Part shown: positions 27,291-35,630 of the stretch, piece by piece
How positions within the stretch are numbered: position 1 is the first letter of the stretch
Layout of the letters: each line of letters opens with the position of its first letter
Origin: Nocardia neocaledoniensis
GTDB taxonomy: Bacteria > Actinomycetota > Actinomycetes > Mycobacteriales > Mycobacteriaceae
Length of the DNA: 44,398 bases
Direction of reading: 5' to 3'
NCBI RefSeq assembly: GCF_029868625.1
Contig: NZ_JARWOJ010000055.1
Location: 1 to 44,398 of the forward strand
Position numbers and translations under genes: made by a program
The notes under the pieces: model-generated
What the model was told of the DNA's origin: nothing
Databases searched by the model: none
Seen by the model: only the letters and a program-made list of their open reading frames with translations

Positions 27291-28177
27291 GCGGCGGTCC
27301 TCGCGACGATGGGATCGGCGATGTACTTCTCGGCGAACTTGCGCAGCGAGTCCTGCTTGGCCTCGAGCTCGCCGTCGAACCCGATGCCGTCGGACAACCA
27401 GGGCACCACGATGTTGTCGGTGACGCCGGCGTCGGCCAGATCCTGGTAGCCGTCGCGGCCGAACTTGTCGATGCAGACCGACTGGATCTCGAACGGTTCC
27501 TCGGACCGGCCGTACTCGGCGCGCAGGTCGCGCAGGGTGCCGATGGTGGCGACCAGGTCGTCGAACTTCATCATCGCCGAGGTCCAGCCGTCGCCGATGC
27601 GGGCGGCCCGGCGCAGCGCCGGACCGGTGTGCCCGCCGATGTAGAACGGCACCCGCTCGCTCGGCGCCGGGCTCATCTGCAGCTCGTCGAAATCGAAGAA
27701 TTCGCCGTGGAATTCGACCATGCCGCCGTCCAGGACCAGCCGGATGACCTCGATCATCTCGTCGACCCTGGCGCCGCGGCGGGCGTACGGAACCCCGCAC
27801 CACTCGAATTCCTCAGGCGCCCACCCGATCCCGATGCCGAACCCGAAGCGGTTGCCGGACATGTTTGCGATCGAGCCGACCTGCCTGGCCAGCAGCAGGG
27901 GATTGCGCGAGCCCAGCTTGAGGACATTGGTGTAGAACCGCAGGTCGGTGGTCACCGCGGCCATGGACGCGGCCGCGATCAGCGGATCGACCCAGGGCGT
28001 GTCCGGGCCCCAGAAGCGGCTGCCGTCCGGGGTGTACGGATAGTCGGCCGACTGCGACTTCATATAGAACAGCGAATCCGGCAGGCCGATGGAGGCGAAG
28101 CCGCATTCCTCCGCCGTCTTGGCCAGCTCGGTGAGCTGGTCGAGCGGGCTCAGCGCGACCCCGAGGGTGAACTTCAT
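27287..28177 (-). CDS. LLM-class (luciferase-like) flavin/F420 oxidoreductase
   Basis: Bacterial luciferase-like TIM-barrel oxidoreductase of 296 aa. MKFTLGVALSPLDQLTELAK begins strand 1, followed by FASIGLPDSLFYMK. SIANMSGNRFGFGIGIGWAP near 114-133 is the typical LLM motif, and YIGGHTGPALRRAARIGDGW near 196 is the cofactor/phosphate region. In actinobacteria most such proteins use F420 or FMN; the cofactor is not visible here. Start ATG at 28177 overlaps the ltp3 stop (ATGA). A second LLM protein at 31402-32439 is the better match to Mtb Rv3520c. It is likely a redox step in side-chain degradation. Confidence 0.85.
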   Translation of the reverse strand: MKFTLGVALSPLDQLTELAKTAEECGFASIGLPDSLFYMKSQSADYPYTPDGSRFWGPDTPWVDPLIAAASMAAVTTDLRFYTNVLKLGSRNPLLLARQVGSIANMSGNRFGFGIGIGWAPEEFEWCGVPYARRGARVDEMIEVIRLVLDGGMVEFHGEFFDFDELQMSPAPSERVPFYIGGHTGPALRRAARIGDGWTSAMMKFDDLVATIGTLRDLRAEYGRSEEPFEIQSVCIDKFGRDGYQDLADAGVTDNIVVPWLSDGIGFDGELEAKQDSLRKFAEKYIADPIVARTAA

Positions 28178-29343
28178 TCCGGGCGCTCGCTTCCCACGAC
28201 CCACATCGAGAAGTACTGGGAGCCACCGCCGTACGCGTGGCCGAGGGCCTTGCGCGCGTCGGCCACCTGGTAGTCGCCCGCCCGGCCCATCACCTGCTTG
28301 GCCGCCTCGGCGAAGCGGATGAGGCCGGAGGCGCCGATCGGGTTGGAGGAGAGCACGCCGCCGGACGGATTCACCGGGATGCGGCCGCCGATCTCGGTCT
28401 CGCCCTTGTCGGTGAGCTTCCAGCCGTCGCCCTCCGCGGCGAAACCGAGGTTCTCCAGCCACATCGGCTCGAACCAGGAGAACGGCACGTAGATCTCGGC
28501 GACGTCGATCTCGTCGAGCGGGTCGGTGATCCCGGCCGACTTCCACAGCGCGGCGGCCGCGTCGCGACCCGCCTGCGGATTGACCTGGTCGCGACCGGAG
28601 AAGGTGGTCGGCTCGGTGCGCATCGCGGTGCCGTGCACCCAGGCGACCTTCTTGCCCTGGGCCTCGACCGCCGCGGCGGCCTCGGCATTGCCGATCACCA
28701 GGGCGCAGGCGCCGTCGGAGGAGGGGCAGGTCTCGTCGAAACGGATGGGGTCCCACAACATCTGGGAGGCGAGCACCGATTCCAGGGTGATGTCGGGCTG
28801 GTGCAGATGCGCGAGCGGGTTCTTCGCGCCGTTGCGGCGATCCTTCACCGCGACCATGGCGCCGATGTGCGTCGGGGCGTTGGAGCGGCGGATGTAGGAG
28901 CGCACGTGCGGGGCGAAGTAGCCACCCGCGCCCGCGCCGACCGGCATGGTGAACGGCACCGGAATCGACAACGCCCACATGGCATTCGACTCCGACTGCT
29001 TCTCCCACGCGATGGCGAGGACCTTGCCGTGCACGCCCGCCTGCACCAGATTGGCGGCGACGACGCCGGTCGACCCGCCGACCGAGCCCGCGGTGTGCAC
29101 GCGCAGCAGCGGTTTGCCGATGGCGCCGAGAGCTTCGGCGAGATAGAGCTCGGGCATCATCACGCCCTCGAAGAAGTCCGGCGCCTTGCCGACGACGACG
29201 GCGTCGATGTCGTCGATGGTCAGGCCCGAGTCTTCGAGCGCGCGATCGATCGCTTCACGGCACATGCCCGCCATGGACACGTCCGTGCGCTTCGTCACGT
29301 GATGAGTTTGGCCGGTGCCGAGCACCGCGGCGGGGAAGCTCAT
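28174..29343 (-). CDS. ltp3: Thiolase-fold lipid-transfer/aldolase-type protein Ltp3
   Basis: SCP2-thiolase-like protein of 389 aa matching Ltp3 (Rv3523) by order and type. The N-terminus AAVLGTGQTHHVTKRTD and LTIDDIDAVVVGKAPD are thiolase-like. The usual nucleophilic-Cys segment reads RVHTAGSVGGSTGVVAANL (about 81-99) with no Cys, and the C-terminus has GHAYGGGSQYFSMWVVG instead of CxGGG. It is therefore not a normal thiolase. Related Ltp2 is a retro-aldolase, and ltp3/ltp4 were linked to C24-branched sterol side-chain removal in Rhodococcus (recollection). Start ATG at 29343 overlaps the ltp4 stop. It probably works with Ltp4 and the DUF35 protein. Confidence 0.87.
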   Translation of the reverse strand: MSFPAAVLGTGQTHHVTKRTDVSMAGMCREAIDRALEDSGLTIDDIDAVVVGKAPDFFEGVMMPELYLAEALGAIGKPLLRVHTAGSVGGSTGVVAANLVQAGVHGKVLAIAWEKQSESNAMWALSIPVPFTMPVGAGAGGYFAPHVRSYIRRSNAPTHIGAMVAVKDRRNGAKNPLAHLHQPDITLESVLASQMLWDPIRFDETCPSSDGACALVIGNAEAAAAVEAQGKKVAWVHGTAMRTEPTTFSGRDQVNPQAGRDAAAALWKSAGITDPLDEIDVAEIYVPFSWFEPMWLENLGFAAEGDGWKLTDKGETEIGGRIPVNPSGGVLSSNPIGASGLIRFAEAAKQVMGRAGDYQVADARKALGHAYGGGSQYFSMWVVGSERPE

Positions 29344-30359
29344 CGTGCCTCCGATTCCAGAACGGCGACCAGGTTCTGCTGCAGCGCGGGGCCGCTGGTC
29401 GCATGAGCGAGGGTCCGGTTGGCGGTGCCGGAGAAGATGGCCTTGGCGGCGTTGCCGATGCGCTCCAGGCCCGCCGCGAACATCGGGTTGCCCGCGAGCG
29501 CGCCGCCGGAGGGGTTGACCGGAGTCTCGGGAGAAAGCCCGATCGCCTCGGCCAGGATCAGCTGCTGATGGCTGAACGGCGCGTGCAGTTCGGCCAGGTC
29601 GAAGGTGGTGTCACCGCCGGTCGCCGCCGCGGCGGCCCTGGTGGTGGAGGGGGAGCGGGTCAGATCGCGGCCACCGAGTGCCTGCGCGTCGATGTTGTGC
29701 GCGATTCCGGTGATCCACGCGGGACGCTCACACAGCTCCCTGGCCCGATCGCCGACCGCCAGCACGACCGCGGCGGCGCCGTCGGTGATCGGCGCGATGT
29801 CGTGCGCGCGCAGCGGGTCGGCGACATACGGTGTGGCGAGCAGGGATTCGATGTCACCGCCGGCGACGGCGGCCATCTCCCGTTCGGTCCAGCGACCCGC
29901 GTCCAGCCCGGCGCGTGCCTGTAGGCCCGCGACCGAGACCGCGTCGGGCCACAGCGGGCCGACCAGATACGGGTCGAGCTGCCTGGTCAGGACCTGACGC
30001 AGGGTGCCCGCCGACGACTTGCCGAAGCCGTAGACGAGCGCGGTCTGCGCCTGGCCGGAGACCAGCTTCACCCACGCCTCGTAGAGCGCCCACGCGGCGT
30101 CCATCTCCACGTGCGACTCGTTGATCGGCGGCACCGCGCCGATCGCGTCGACCGCGGAGATGAACGAGAACGCCCGGCCCGCCAGGTAATCCGAGGAGCC
30201 CGAGCACCAGAAGTCGATGTCGGACTTGGTGATGCCGAGATCGGCGTAGAGCTGCTGGAAGCACGGCACGAGCATCTCGACGCCGTTGGTGGTGCCGAAG
30301 GTCTCCGGCACGTGCGGTGCGTGGGCGAACCCGACCACCGCGATTTCTGGTGTACTCAA
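29340..30359 (-). CDS. ltp4: Thiolase-fold aldolase-type protein Ltp4
   Basis: Thiolase-superfamily protein of 339 aa matching Ltp4 (Rv3522). VVGFAHAPHVPETFG starts the fold and DLGITKSDIDFWCSGSSDYL follows. The position of the thiolase Cys reads PPINESHVEMDAAWALYEA (about 77-95) without Cys. NPSGGALAGNPMFAAGLERI (about 286-305) replaces the GHPxG region and the C-terminus HATSGPALQQN lacks the second Cys. So both Ltp proteins here have lost thiolase catalytic Cys. The start is TTG at 30359 with AGAGG upstream; no ATG or GTG fits the expected N-terminus better. Its stop overlaps ltp3, favouring equal synthesis for a complex. Confidence 0.83.
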   Translation of the reverse strand: MSTPEIAVVGFAHAPHVPETFGTTNGVEMLVPCFQQLYADLGITKSDIDFWCSGSSDYLAGRAFSFISAVDAIGAVPPINESHVEMDAAWALYEAWVKLVSGQAQTALVYGFGKSSAGTLRQVLTRQLDPYLVGPLWPDAVSVAGLQARAGLDAGRWTEREMAAVAGGDIESLLATPYVADPLRAHDIAPITDGAAAVVLAVGDRARELCERPAWITGIAHNIDAQALGGRDLTRSPSTTRAAAAATGGDTTFDLAELHAPFSHQQLILAEAIGLSPETPVNPSGGALAGNPMFAAGLERIGNAAKAIFSGTANRTLAHATSGPALQQNLVAVLESEAR

Positions 30360-30368
30360 CGTCGCCTC

Positions 30369-31340
30369 TCAGAGGTGGTGCTGGTAGGACTCGTACGGGG
30401 CATCGGGCTCGCCGCTCGGCCGGAAGTGGTCGATATTGGCCAGGGCGTGGCCCCACTCTTCGCGCGGTTTCCACACGGCCTCGACCCGCATGCCCATCCG
30501 CACCTCCGAGGCCTCGCAGCCGAGGACCAGGTGCAGGAACGGGATGTCGGCGCCGTCGAGCAGCACGTAGGCGGCGACGTACGGCGGCTTGATCCGCTGG
30601 CCGAGGAACGGCACGTTCACGATGCAGAAGGTGGTCACCGTGCCCTTGTCGGGCAGTTCGACCAGGTCGTCGGTCGGCGTGCCGTCGGTCGGATTGGCGC
30701 CGCGCGGCGGGAAGTACACCCGGCCGCCCGCTTCGGAACGTCCGCCGATCAGTTTGCCCTCGGCCAGTCCGCGCAGGTAGGCGCTCTCCTGCGGAGAGGC
30801 GGTGTGCTTGTAGCTCATGTCGACGGGCGTGGTCAGAATCGTCACCGGCTCGGCGGTGTCCTCGGCAGGCGCGGCGGCCTCGGCGGCCTCGCCCGGCTCG
30901 AAGCAGGCGATGTCCTGGATCGTGCCGCCGCGCTCGTCGGCCCAGCGCACGCGCACCCGCATGCCGGTGCTCACCTGGCTCGGGTCGGTCACGTCCAGCG
31001 CGTGCAACATGGCCGTGTCGGCGCCGTCCAGCTGGACCAGAGCCCAGGCGAACGGCCGATCGAACGGCTGCCCCGGTAGCGTCTCGGCCACCCATGTCCA
31101 CGACTTCACCGTGCCGGTCGGCTCGACCTGGACCAGCTCGGCCAGCGGGGCCGAGGTGATCGGGTCGTATTCCTGCGCGGGCACCAGAATCCGGCCGTCG
31201 CTGCCACGCACGCCGAGTATCCGGCGTTCGCGCAGTCCGGTCAGAAAGGCGCCGATGACAGGTCCGACGGACCTGGTGTAGTCGAACTGCACCCGTAGGG
31301 GTGCACTCAATACTTCCACTGCGGTATTCCCCTGGGTCAC
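30369..31340 (-). CDS. Tandem DUF35 (OB-fold) protein, Rv3521-like
   Basis: Protein of 323 aa with two similar halves (about 10-155 and 165-315), each with a helical start and a DUF35/OB-fold core: GTVKSWTWVAETLPGQPF in the first, GTVTTFCIVNVPFLGQR in the second, then DGADTAMLH and DGADIPFLH. DUF35 domains normally have a CxxC zinc ribbon before the OB fold; here those positions read GSDGRILVPAQE and AGGRVYFPPRGA without Cys. In ChsH2-Ltp2 a DUF35 domain partners the aldolase, so this protein probably partners Ltp3/Ltp4. Start GTG at 31340; a GTG 21 nt further in is an alternative. First gene of the minus-strand operon, with a KstR-like box 10 nt upstream. Confidence 0.85.
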   Translation of the reverse strand: MTQGNTAVEVLSAPLRVQFDYTRSVGPVIGAFLTGLRERRILGVRGSDGRILVPAQEYDPITSAPLAELVQVEPTGTVKSWTWVAETLPGQPFDRPFAWALVQLDGADTAMLHALDVTDPSQVSTGMRVRVRWADERGGTIQDIACFEPGEAAEAAAPAEDTAEPVTILTTPVDMSYKHTASPQESAYLRGLAEGKLIGGRSEAGGRVYFPPRGANPTDGTPTDDLVELPDKGTVTTFCIVNVPFLGQRIKPPYVAAYVLLDGADIPFLHLVLGCEASEVRMGMRVEAVWKPREEWGHALANIDHFRPSGEPDAPYESYQHHL

Positions 31341-31349
31341 GATATCGAG

Positions 31350-31363
31350 TAGAACAGGTTCTT
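31350..31363. promoter_or_regulatory. KstR-like box between the DUF35 and LLM genes
   Basis: TAGAACAGGTTCTT matches TnnAACnnGTTnnA at all but the last base. It lies 10 nt upstream of the DUF35 GTG and 39 nt before the LLM ATG, so one site could control both directions. Confidence 0.75.
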
Positions 31364-31401
31364 ATTCTGCTGGCAAGGATTCGCCGGAAAGGGCGTCGGT
31401 C

Positions 31402-32439
31402 ATGAAATTCGGACTGCAACTCGGATACTGGGGCGCGCAGCCCCCGGCGAACGCCGGTGAGCTCGTCGTCGCGGCCGAGGAAACCGGGTTCGACGCGGTG
31501 TTCGCGGCCGAGTCCTGGGGCTCGGACGCGTTCACGCCGCTGGCGTGGTGGGGCTCGAAGACCGAGCGGGTACGCCTCGGCACCTCCGTCGCGCAGCTGT
31601 CGGCGCGCACGCCCGCCGCGGCCGCGATGCACGCCCTCACTCTCGATCACCTCAGCGGCGGCCGGGCCATCCTCGGCCTCGGCGTCTCCGGGCCGCAGGT
31701 GGTGGAGGGCTGGTACGGCCAGCCGTTCGCCCAGCCGCTGCGGCGCACGCGCGAATACGTCGACATCGTGCGCAAGGTGCTGGCCCGCGAGGCGCCGGTG
31801 ACCTCCGACGGCAAGCACTACGGCCTGCCCTACACCGGTCCCGGCGCGACCGGACTCGGCAAGCCGCTCAAGCCGATCGTGCATCCGCTGCGCGCCGACC
31901 TGCCGATCTGGCTCGGTGCGGAGGGCCCGAAGAACGTCGCGCAGACCGCCGAGATCGCCGACGGCTGGCTCGCGATCTACTACGCCCCGCGCCTGGCCGG
32001 CATGTACAACGAATGGCTCGACGAGGGCTTCGCCCGGGCGGGCGCCCGGCGGAGCAGGGCCGATTTCGAGATCGCGGCCAGCGCCCAGGTGGTCCTCACC
32101 GACGACCCGGCGGGCGAGATCGAGCGGATGCGCTGGGTGACCTCGCTCTACATCGGCGGCATGGGCGCGCCCGAGCTGAACTTCCACGCCCAGGTCTACA
32201 AGCGGATGGGCTACGTCGCGGAGGTCGACGAGATCTCGGCGCTGTTCCAGGCGGGCCGCAAGGCCGAGGCGGCCGCGGCGGTCCCCGACGAGCTGATCAC
32301 CGACACCGCGATCTTCGGCGACGAGGCGCATGTGCGGTCGCGGCTGAAGGAATGGGAGGACGCCGGGGTGACGATGATGCTGATCTCGGTTTCGGATGTC
32401 GATCAGATGCGTCGTCTCCAAACCCTTGTATCGACTTAG
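31402..32439 (+). CDS. LLM-class oxidoreductase, Rv3520c-like
   Basis: Luciferase-like oxidoreductase of 345 aa (remembered Rv3520c is 347 aa). MKFGLQLGYWGAQPPANAG starts the barrel. FDAVFAAESWGSDAFTPLAW (about 30-49), RVRLGTSVAQLSARTPAAAA (about 55-74) and HLSGGRAILGLGVSGPQVVE are classic F420-dependent LLM motifs, and PIWLGAEGPKNVAQTAEIAD (about 169-188) is the phosphate-binding area. Divergent placement against Rv3521-ltp4-ltp3 reproduces the Mtb layout. An F420-linked redox role in sterol side-chain metabolism is likely but the substrate is unknown. The stop codon TAG is part of the KstR box at 32437-32450. Confidence 0.87.
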   Translation: MKFGLQLGYWGAQPPANAGELVVAAEETGFDAVFAAESWGSDAFTPLAWWGSKTERVRLGTSVAQLSARTPAAAAMHALTLDHLSGGRAILGLGVSGPQVVEGWYGQPFAQPLRRTREYVDIVRKVLAREAPVTSDGKHYGLPYTGPGATGLGKPLKPIVHPLRADLPIWLGAEGPKNVAQTAEIADGWLAIYYAPRLAGMYNEWLDEGFARAGARRSRADFEIAASAQVVLTDDPAGEIERMRWVTSLYIGGMGAPELNFHAQVYKRMGYVAEVDEISALFQAGRKAEAAAAVPDELITDTAIFGDEAHVRSRLKEWEDAGVTMMLISVSDVDQMRRLQTLVST

Positions 32440-32450
32440 AACACGTTCTA
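32437..32450. promoter_or_regulatory. Perfect KstR operator overlapping a stop codon
   Basis: TAGAACACGTTCTA is a near-perfect palindrome matching TnnAACnnGTTnnA at all fixed positions. Its first three bases are the stop codon of the LLM gene, and it ends 11 nt before the GTG of the next gene. Confidence 0.88.
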
Positions 32451-32461
32451 AATTCGATAGG

Positions 32462-33997
32462 GTGAGCAGCCAGCAGACAACGGAAGTCCTCGGACTGTGG
32501 AATATCGCCGCGGCCGATCCCGAGCGGATCGCCGTCGTCGACCCGGACGGCAGGGAGATCAGCTATCGAGAATTGGCCACCCTCGCCAACCGCTACGCCA
32601 ACGGGCTACGCGGCATCGGATTGCGCACCGGCGACGTGGTCGTCAGCATGCTGCACAACGGTGTCGAGGCGATCGCCGCGTACTTCGCCGCCTACCAGGC
32701 GGGCCTGTACATCGTCGCGGTCAACTGGCATCTGACCGCGCCCGAGATCGCCTACATCCTCGGTGACAGTGAGGCATCGGCCTTCCTGGCCAGTGAGCGG
32801 TTCGCCGCCACCGCCGCCGAGGCCGCCGAGCTCGCCGAACTGCCCGCCGACGCCCGCTTCTCGGCGGGCACCATCGAGGGCTTCCGGCCCGTCTCGTGGC
32901 TCGGCGCCGCCGACACCGGCCGCCCCGACGAGCGCTCGGTCGGCGCGCCGATGCTCTACACGTCCGGAACGACCGGCCGCCCCAAGGGCGTTCGCCGCCC
33001 GCTGACCGGCGCCGATCCCGACCAGGTCCCCGCACCGAACAAGGCCTTCTTCGCCCTGTTCGAACTCGCCCCCTACGACGACCACGTGCACATCTGTGGC
33101 TCGCCGCTCTACCACACGGCCGTGCTGAACTTCTCGACCATCTCGATCCAGATGGGCCACAAGCTGGTCCTCATGGACAAGTGGGATCCCGAGGACATGC
33201 TCGCGCTGATCGAGCGGCACAAGGTGACCCACAGCCACATGGTGCCTACCCAGTTCCACCGCCTGCTCGCGCTGCCCGAGGAGGTGCGCGCCCGCTACGA
33301 CGTGTCCTCCCTGCGCAGCATGGTGCACGGCGCGGCGCCGTGCCCGCAGCAGACCAAGCGGCAGATGCTCGACTGGTGGGGCCCGGTCGTCACCGAATAC
33401 TACGCCGCCACCGAGGGCGGCGGCACGGTGATCAACGGGACCGAGTGGCTGAACAAGCCCGGCTCGGTCGGCAAGGCGTGGCCGTGGTCGGTCATCAAGA
33501 TCCTCGACGAGACCGACGGCACCGAGCTGCCCGCGGGCAAAGAGGGCATGGTCTACATGAGGATGGGCGCCTCCAGCTTCGAATACCACCACGCCAAGGA
33601 GAAGACCGAGGAATCGCGCGTCGGTGACCTGTTCACCGTCGGCGACATCGGCTACCTCGACGAGGACGGCTACCTGTTCCTCTGCGACCGCCGCTCCGAC
33701 CTGATCCTGTCCGGCGGCGTGAACATCTACCCGGCCGAGATCGAGGGCGTGCTGATGAGCCACCCGAAGGTGGCCGACGTGGCGGTTCTCGGTGTGCCGG
33801 ACCCGGATTGGGGCCAGCAGGTCAAGGCGTTCGTCCAGCCGGTCGAGGGCGCCGAGGGCGACGAGGCGCTCACCGCCGAGATCCTGGAGTTCGCGGCCGG
33901 TCAGCTCGCCAAGTACAAGCTGCCCCGCTCGGTGGAATACCGAGCGGAGCTGCCCCGCGATCCCAACGGCAAGCTGTACAAGCGCCGCCTGCTGTGA
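32462..33997 (+). CDS. Acyl-CoA synthetase of the sterol side-chain cluster
   Basis: ANL-superfamily acyl-CoA synthetase of 511 aa. Motifs are the P-loop MLYTSGTTGRPKGVRRP (about 163-179), YYAATEGGGTV (about 313-323), the hinge DRRSDLILSGGVNIYPAEIE (about 408-427) and Lys in DPNGKLYKRRLL at the C-terminus. It is not FadD19, which is encoded at 36474-38123. It may be FadD17-like or FadD4-like; I could not decide. GTG at 32462 lies 11 nt after a perfect KstR box, so sterol induction is expected even though the previous gene runs in the same direction. Its stop is 13 nt from the convergent sigma-factor gene. Confidence 0.88.
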   Translation: MSSQQTTEVLGLWNIAAADPERIAVVDPDGREISYRELATLANRYANGLRGIGLRTGDVVVSMLHNGVEAIAAYFAAYQAGLYIVAVNWHLTAPEIAYILGDSEASAFLASERFAATAAEAAELAELPADARFSAGTIEGFRPVSWLGAADTGRPDERSVGAPMLYTSGTTGRPKGVRRPLTGADPDQVPAPNKAFFALFELAPYDDHVHICGSPLYHTAVLNFSTISIQMGHKLVLMDKWDPEDMLALIERHKVTHSHMVPTQFHRLLALPEEVRARYDVSSLRSMVHGAAPCPQQTKRQMLDWWGPVVTEYYAATEGGGTVINGTEWLNKPGSVGKAWPWSVIKILDETDGTELPAGKEGMVYMRMGASSFEYHHAKEKTEESRVGDLFTVGDIGYLDEDGYLFLCDRRSDLILSGGVNIYPAEIEGVLMSHPKVADVAVLGVPDPDWGQQVKAFVQPVEGAEGDEALTAEILEFAAGQLAKYKLPRSVEYRAELPRDPNGKLYKRRLL

Positions 33998-34010
33998 AAG
34001 TGGTTCCCGC

Positions 34011-35009
34011 TCAGACGGCTTCGCGCCACTCCGGCGCGAGCCCGAAGAGCGGGAACAACTTCTGCGTATCGAGGAAGAAGTTCAGGCCCGAGATGGTGCC
34101 ACCCTCGAGCTCGAGCACGGTGATCGACCACGGCACCCAGACGCCCGGCTCCTCGCTCGGCTTGTAGTGGCCGAAGGCGGGCAGCCCGTTGGCGCCTTCC
34201 AGCGGAACCATCCGCGAATCGCGGCAGGCCGCACCGGTGCCGAGCATGAACGCGGCCACGTTCTCCGGCCCGGAGATCCAGAGCTCGAAGGGCGGCATCG
34301 CCAGCGCCACGTCGGCTTTCAGCAGCGTGGTGAGCGCGTCCATGTCGTAGGCCTCGAAGGCCTTCACGAAATCGTCGATGAGCTTGCGCTGCTCGGGATC
34401 CGACTCGTCGAAGCCGTCGGTGACGGTCGGCTGCACCTTCGACATGGTGGCCCGCGCGCGCTGCAAGGCGCTGTTCACCGACGCGGGCGACATCATCAGC
34501 GCCTCGGCGGTCTCGCTCGCGGAGAACCGCAGCACCTCGCGCATGATCAGGATCGCGCGCTGGGTGGCGGGCAGGTGCTGGCAGGCGGCGACGAAGGCCA
34601 GGCGCAGGGTGTCCTTGGTCGAGGCGTGCTCGGCCGGGTCGGCGCCGAAGGCCAGCCCGTTCGGGATCGGCTCGATCCACACGTAGTCCGGCTGCGGCGC
34701 GGGCAGGGGCGAATCCGGTCTGCCCGGGCCGTTGAGATCCATCGGGCGGGCCCGGCTCTGCGGCCGGTCCAGCATGTCCAGACAGATGTTCGTGGCGATC
34801 TTGTACAGCCACGAACGCAGACTCGCCCGCCCCTCGAACGAATCGTAGGAACGCCAGGCGCGGGTGAAGGTCTCCTGCACCGCGTCCTCGGCCTCGAACG
34901 AGGAGCCGAGCATGCGGTAGGCGTACGCACACAACTCACGCCGGTGCGTCTCGAACTGGGCCAGGACCTCGGGGTCGGGGCCGGTGGTGGCGGTTGTGGC
35001 GTCGCTCAT
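34011..35009 (-). CDS. ECF sigma factor with C-terminal SnoaL-like domain (SigG/SigJ type)
   Basis: Extracytoplasmic-function sigma factor of 332 aa. Region 2 is YAYRMLGSSFEAEDAVQETF (about 29-48) with RSWLYKIATNICLDML. Region 4 is LPATQRAILIMREVLRFSAS (about 146-165) with a helix-turn-helix ending MMSPASVNSALQRAR. Residues about 195-330 form a SnoaL/NTF2-like domain (DDFVKAFEAYDMDALTTLLK, then WISGPENVAAFML). Such fused ECFs (TIGR02960-like) usually have no classical anti-sigma; the C-terminal domain modulates activity. None is seen nearby. It is divergent from the VOC gene at 35162. It interrupts the sterol genes and has no KstR box. SigG or SigJ subtype is undecided. Confidence 0.9.
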   Translation of the reverse strand: MSDATTATTGPDPEVLAQFETHRRELCAYAYRMLGSSFEAEDAVQETFTRAWRSYDSFEGRASLRSWLYKIATNICLDMLDRPQSRARPMDLNGPGRPDSPLPAPQPDYVWIEPIPNGLAFGADPAEHASTKDTLRLAFVAACQHLPATQRAILIMREVLRFSASETAEALMMSPASVNSALQRARATMSKVQPTVTDGFDESDPEQRKLIDDFVKAFEAYDMDALTTLLKADVALAMPPFELWISGPENVAAFMLGTGAACRDSRMVPLEGANGLPAFGHYKPSEEPGVWVPWSITVLELEGGTISGLNFFLDTQKLFPLFGLAPEWREAV

Positions 35010-35161
35010 AGTTCCTCACGATGCCACAGGGGTACGACACCCGACAGGGGAAGATTTCGATCGGATGAATTTCGCGAACTTCGCCGGCGACCGATGAATC
35101 GGACGCCGCGGCAGCGTCTACACGAACGAGACAGCACAGACGCTCCCGAAAGGTTCAGACC

Positions 35162-35578
35162 ATGAGCAGCAAGATGATCTTCATCAACCTTCCCGTCGCC
35201 GACCTGGCCCGGTCGAAGGGCTTCTACGAGGCGCTGGGCTGGAAGGTCAACGAGGATTTCACCGACCAGAACGCGGCCTGCATCGTCGTCGACGACAACA
35301 TCTGCCTGATGCTGCTGACCAAGGACTTCTTCACCACCTTCAGCAAGCGGCCGATCGCCGACACCACCGGCGCGATCGGCGCGGCCTACGCGCTGTCGCT
35401 GGCCAGCGCCGAGGAGGTCGACGCGCTCACCGAGGCCGCGCTGGCCGCGGGCGGCACCGAGGAGACCAACGACGACAAGCGCGCCCAGGAGGCCCAGGTC
35501 GGCATGCACGGCCGCACCTTCATCGACCCCGACGGCCACCAGTGGGAGCCGTTCTTCATGAACTACCCGGGGGAGTAA
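35162..35578 (+). CDS. VOC (glyoxalase/bleomycin-resistance fold) protein
   Basis: VOC-superfamily protein of 138 aa. FINLPVADLARSKGFYEALG (about 8-27) is the first beta-alpha unit and GRTFIDPDGHQWEPFFMNYP (about 117-136) the last. The usual metal-ligand positions are not all clear, so it may be a binding protein of the PhnB type rather than an enzyme. Start ATG at 35162 with GAAAGG upstream. It is divergent from the SnoaL-fused ECF sigma factor across 152 nt and is a likely direct target, since such sigma factors often control an adjacent small gene (inference). Confidence 0.83.
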   Translation: MSSKMIFINLPVADLARSKGFYEALGWKVNEDFTDQNAACIVVDDNICLMLLTKDFFTTFSKRPIADTTGAIGAAYALSLASAEEVDALTEAALAAGGTEETNDDKRAQEAQVGMHGRTFIDPDGHQWEPFFMNYPGE

Positions 35579-35590
35579 GGCCCATTACCA

Positions 35591-35624
35591 ACAGGGCGCC
35601 GGGCGCAAAGCGCCGGCGCCCTGT
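35591..35624. terminator. Bidirectional hairpin terminator
   Basis: CAGGGCGCCG (35592-35601) pairs perfectly with CGGCGCCCTG (35614-35623), with an inner GCGC-AAA-GCGC stem. It lies between the convergent VOC and echA19 stops. Confidence 0.8.
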
Positions 35625-35630
35625 GGTGTG

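Noticed and set aside
28174..29343. ltp3 product as an ordinary thiolase
   Set aside because: The catalytic Cys positions are absent, unlike FadA5 and FadA6 in the same window.
29854..32421. Minus-strand frame of 855 aa
   Set aside because: Runs antisense to the LLM gene and out of frame through DUF35 and ltp4; no domain recognised.
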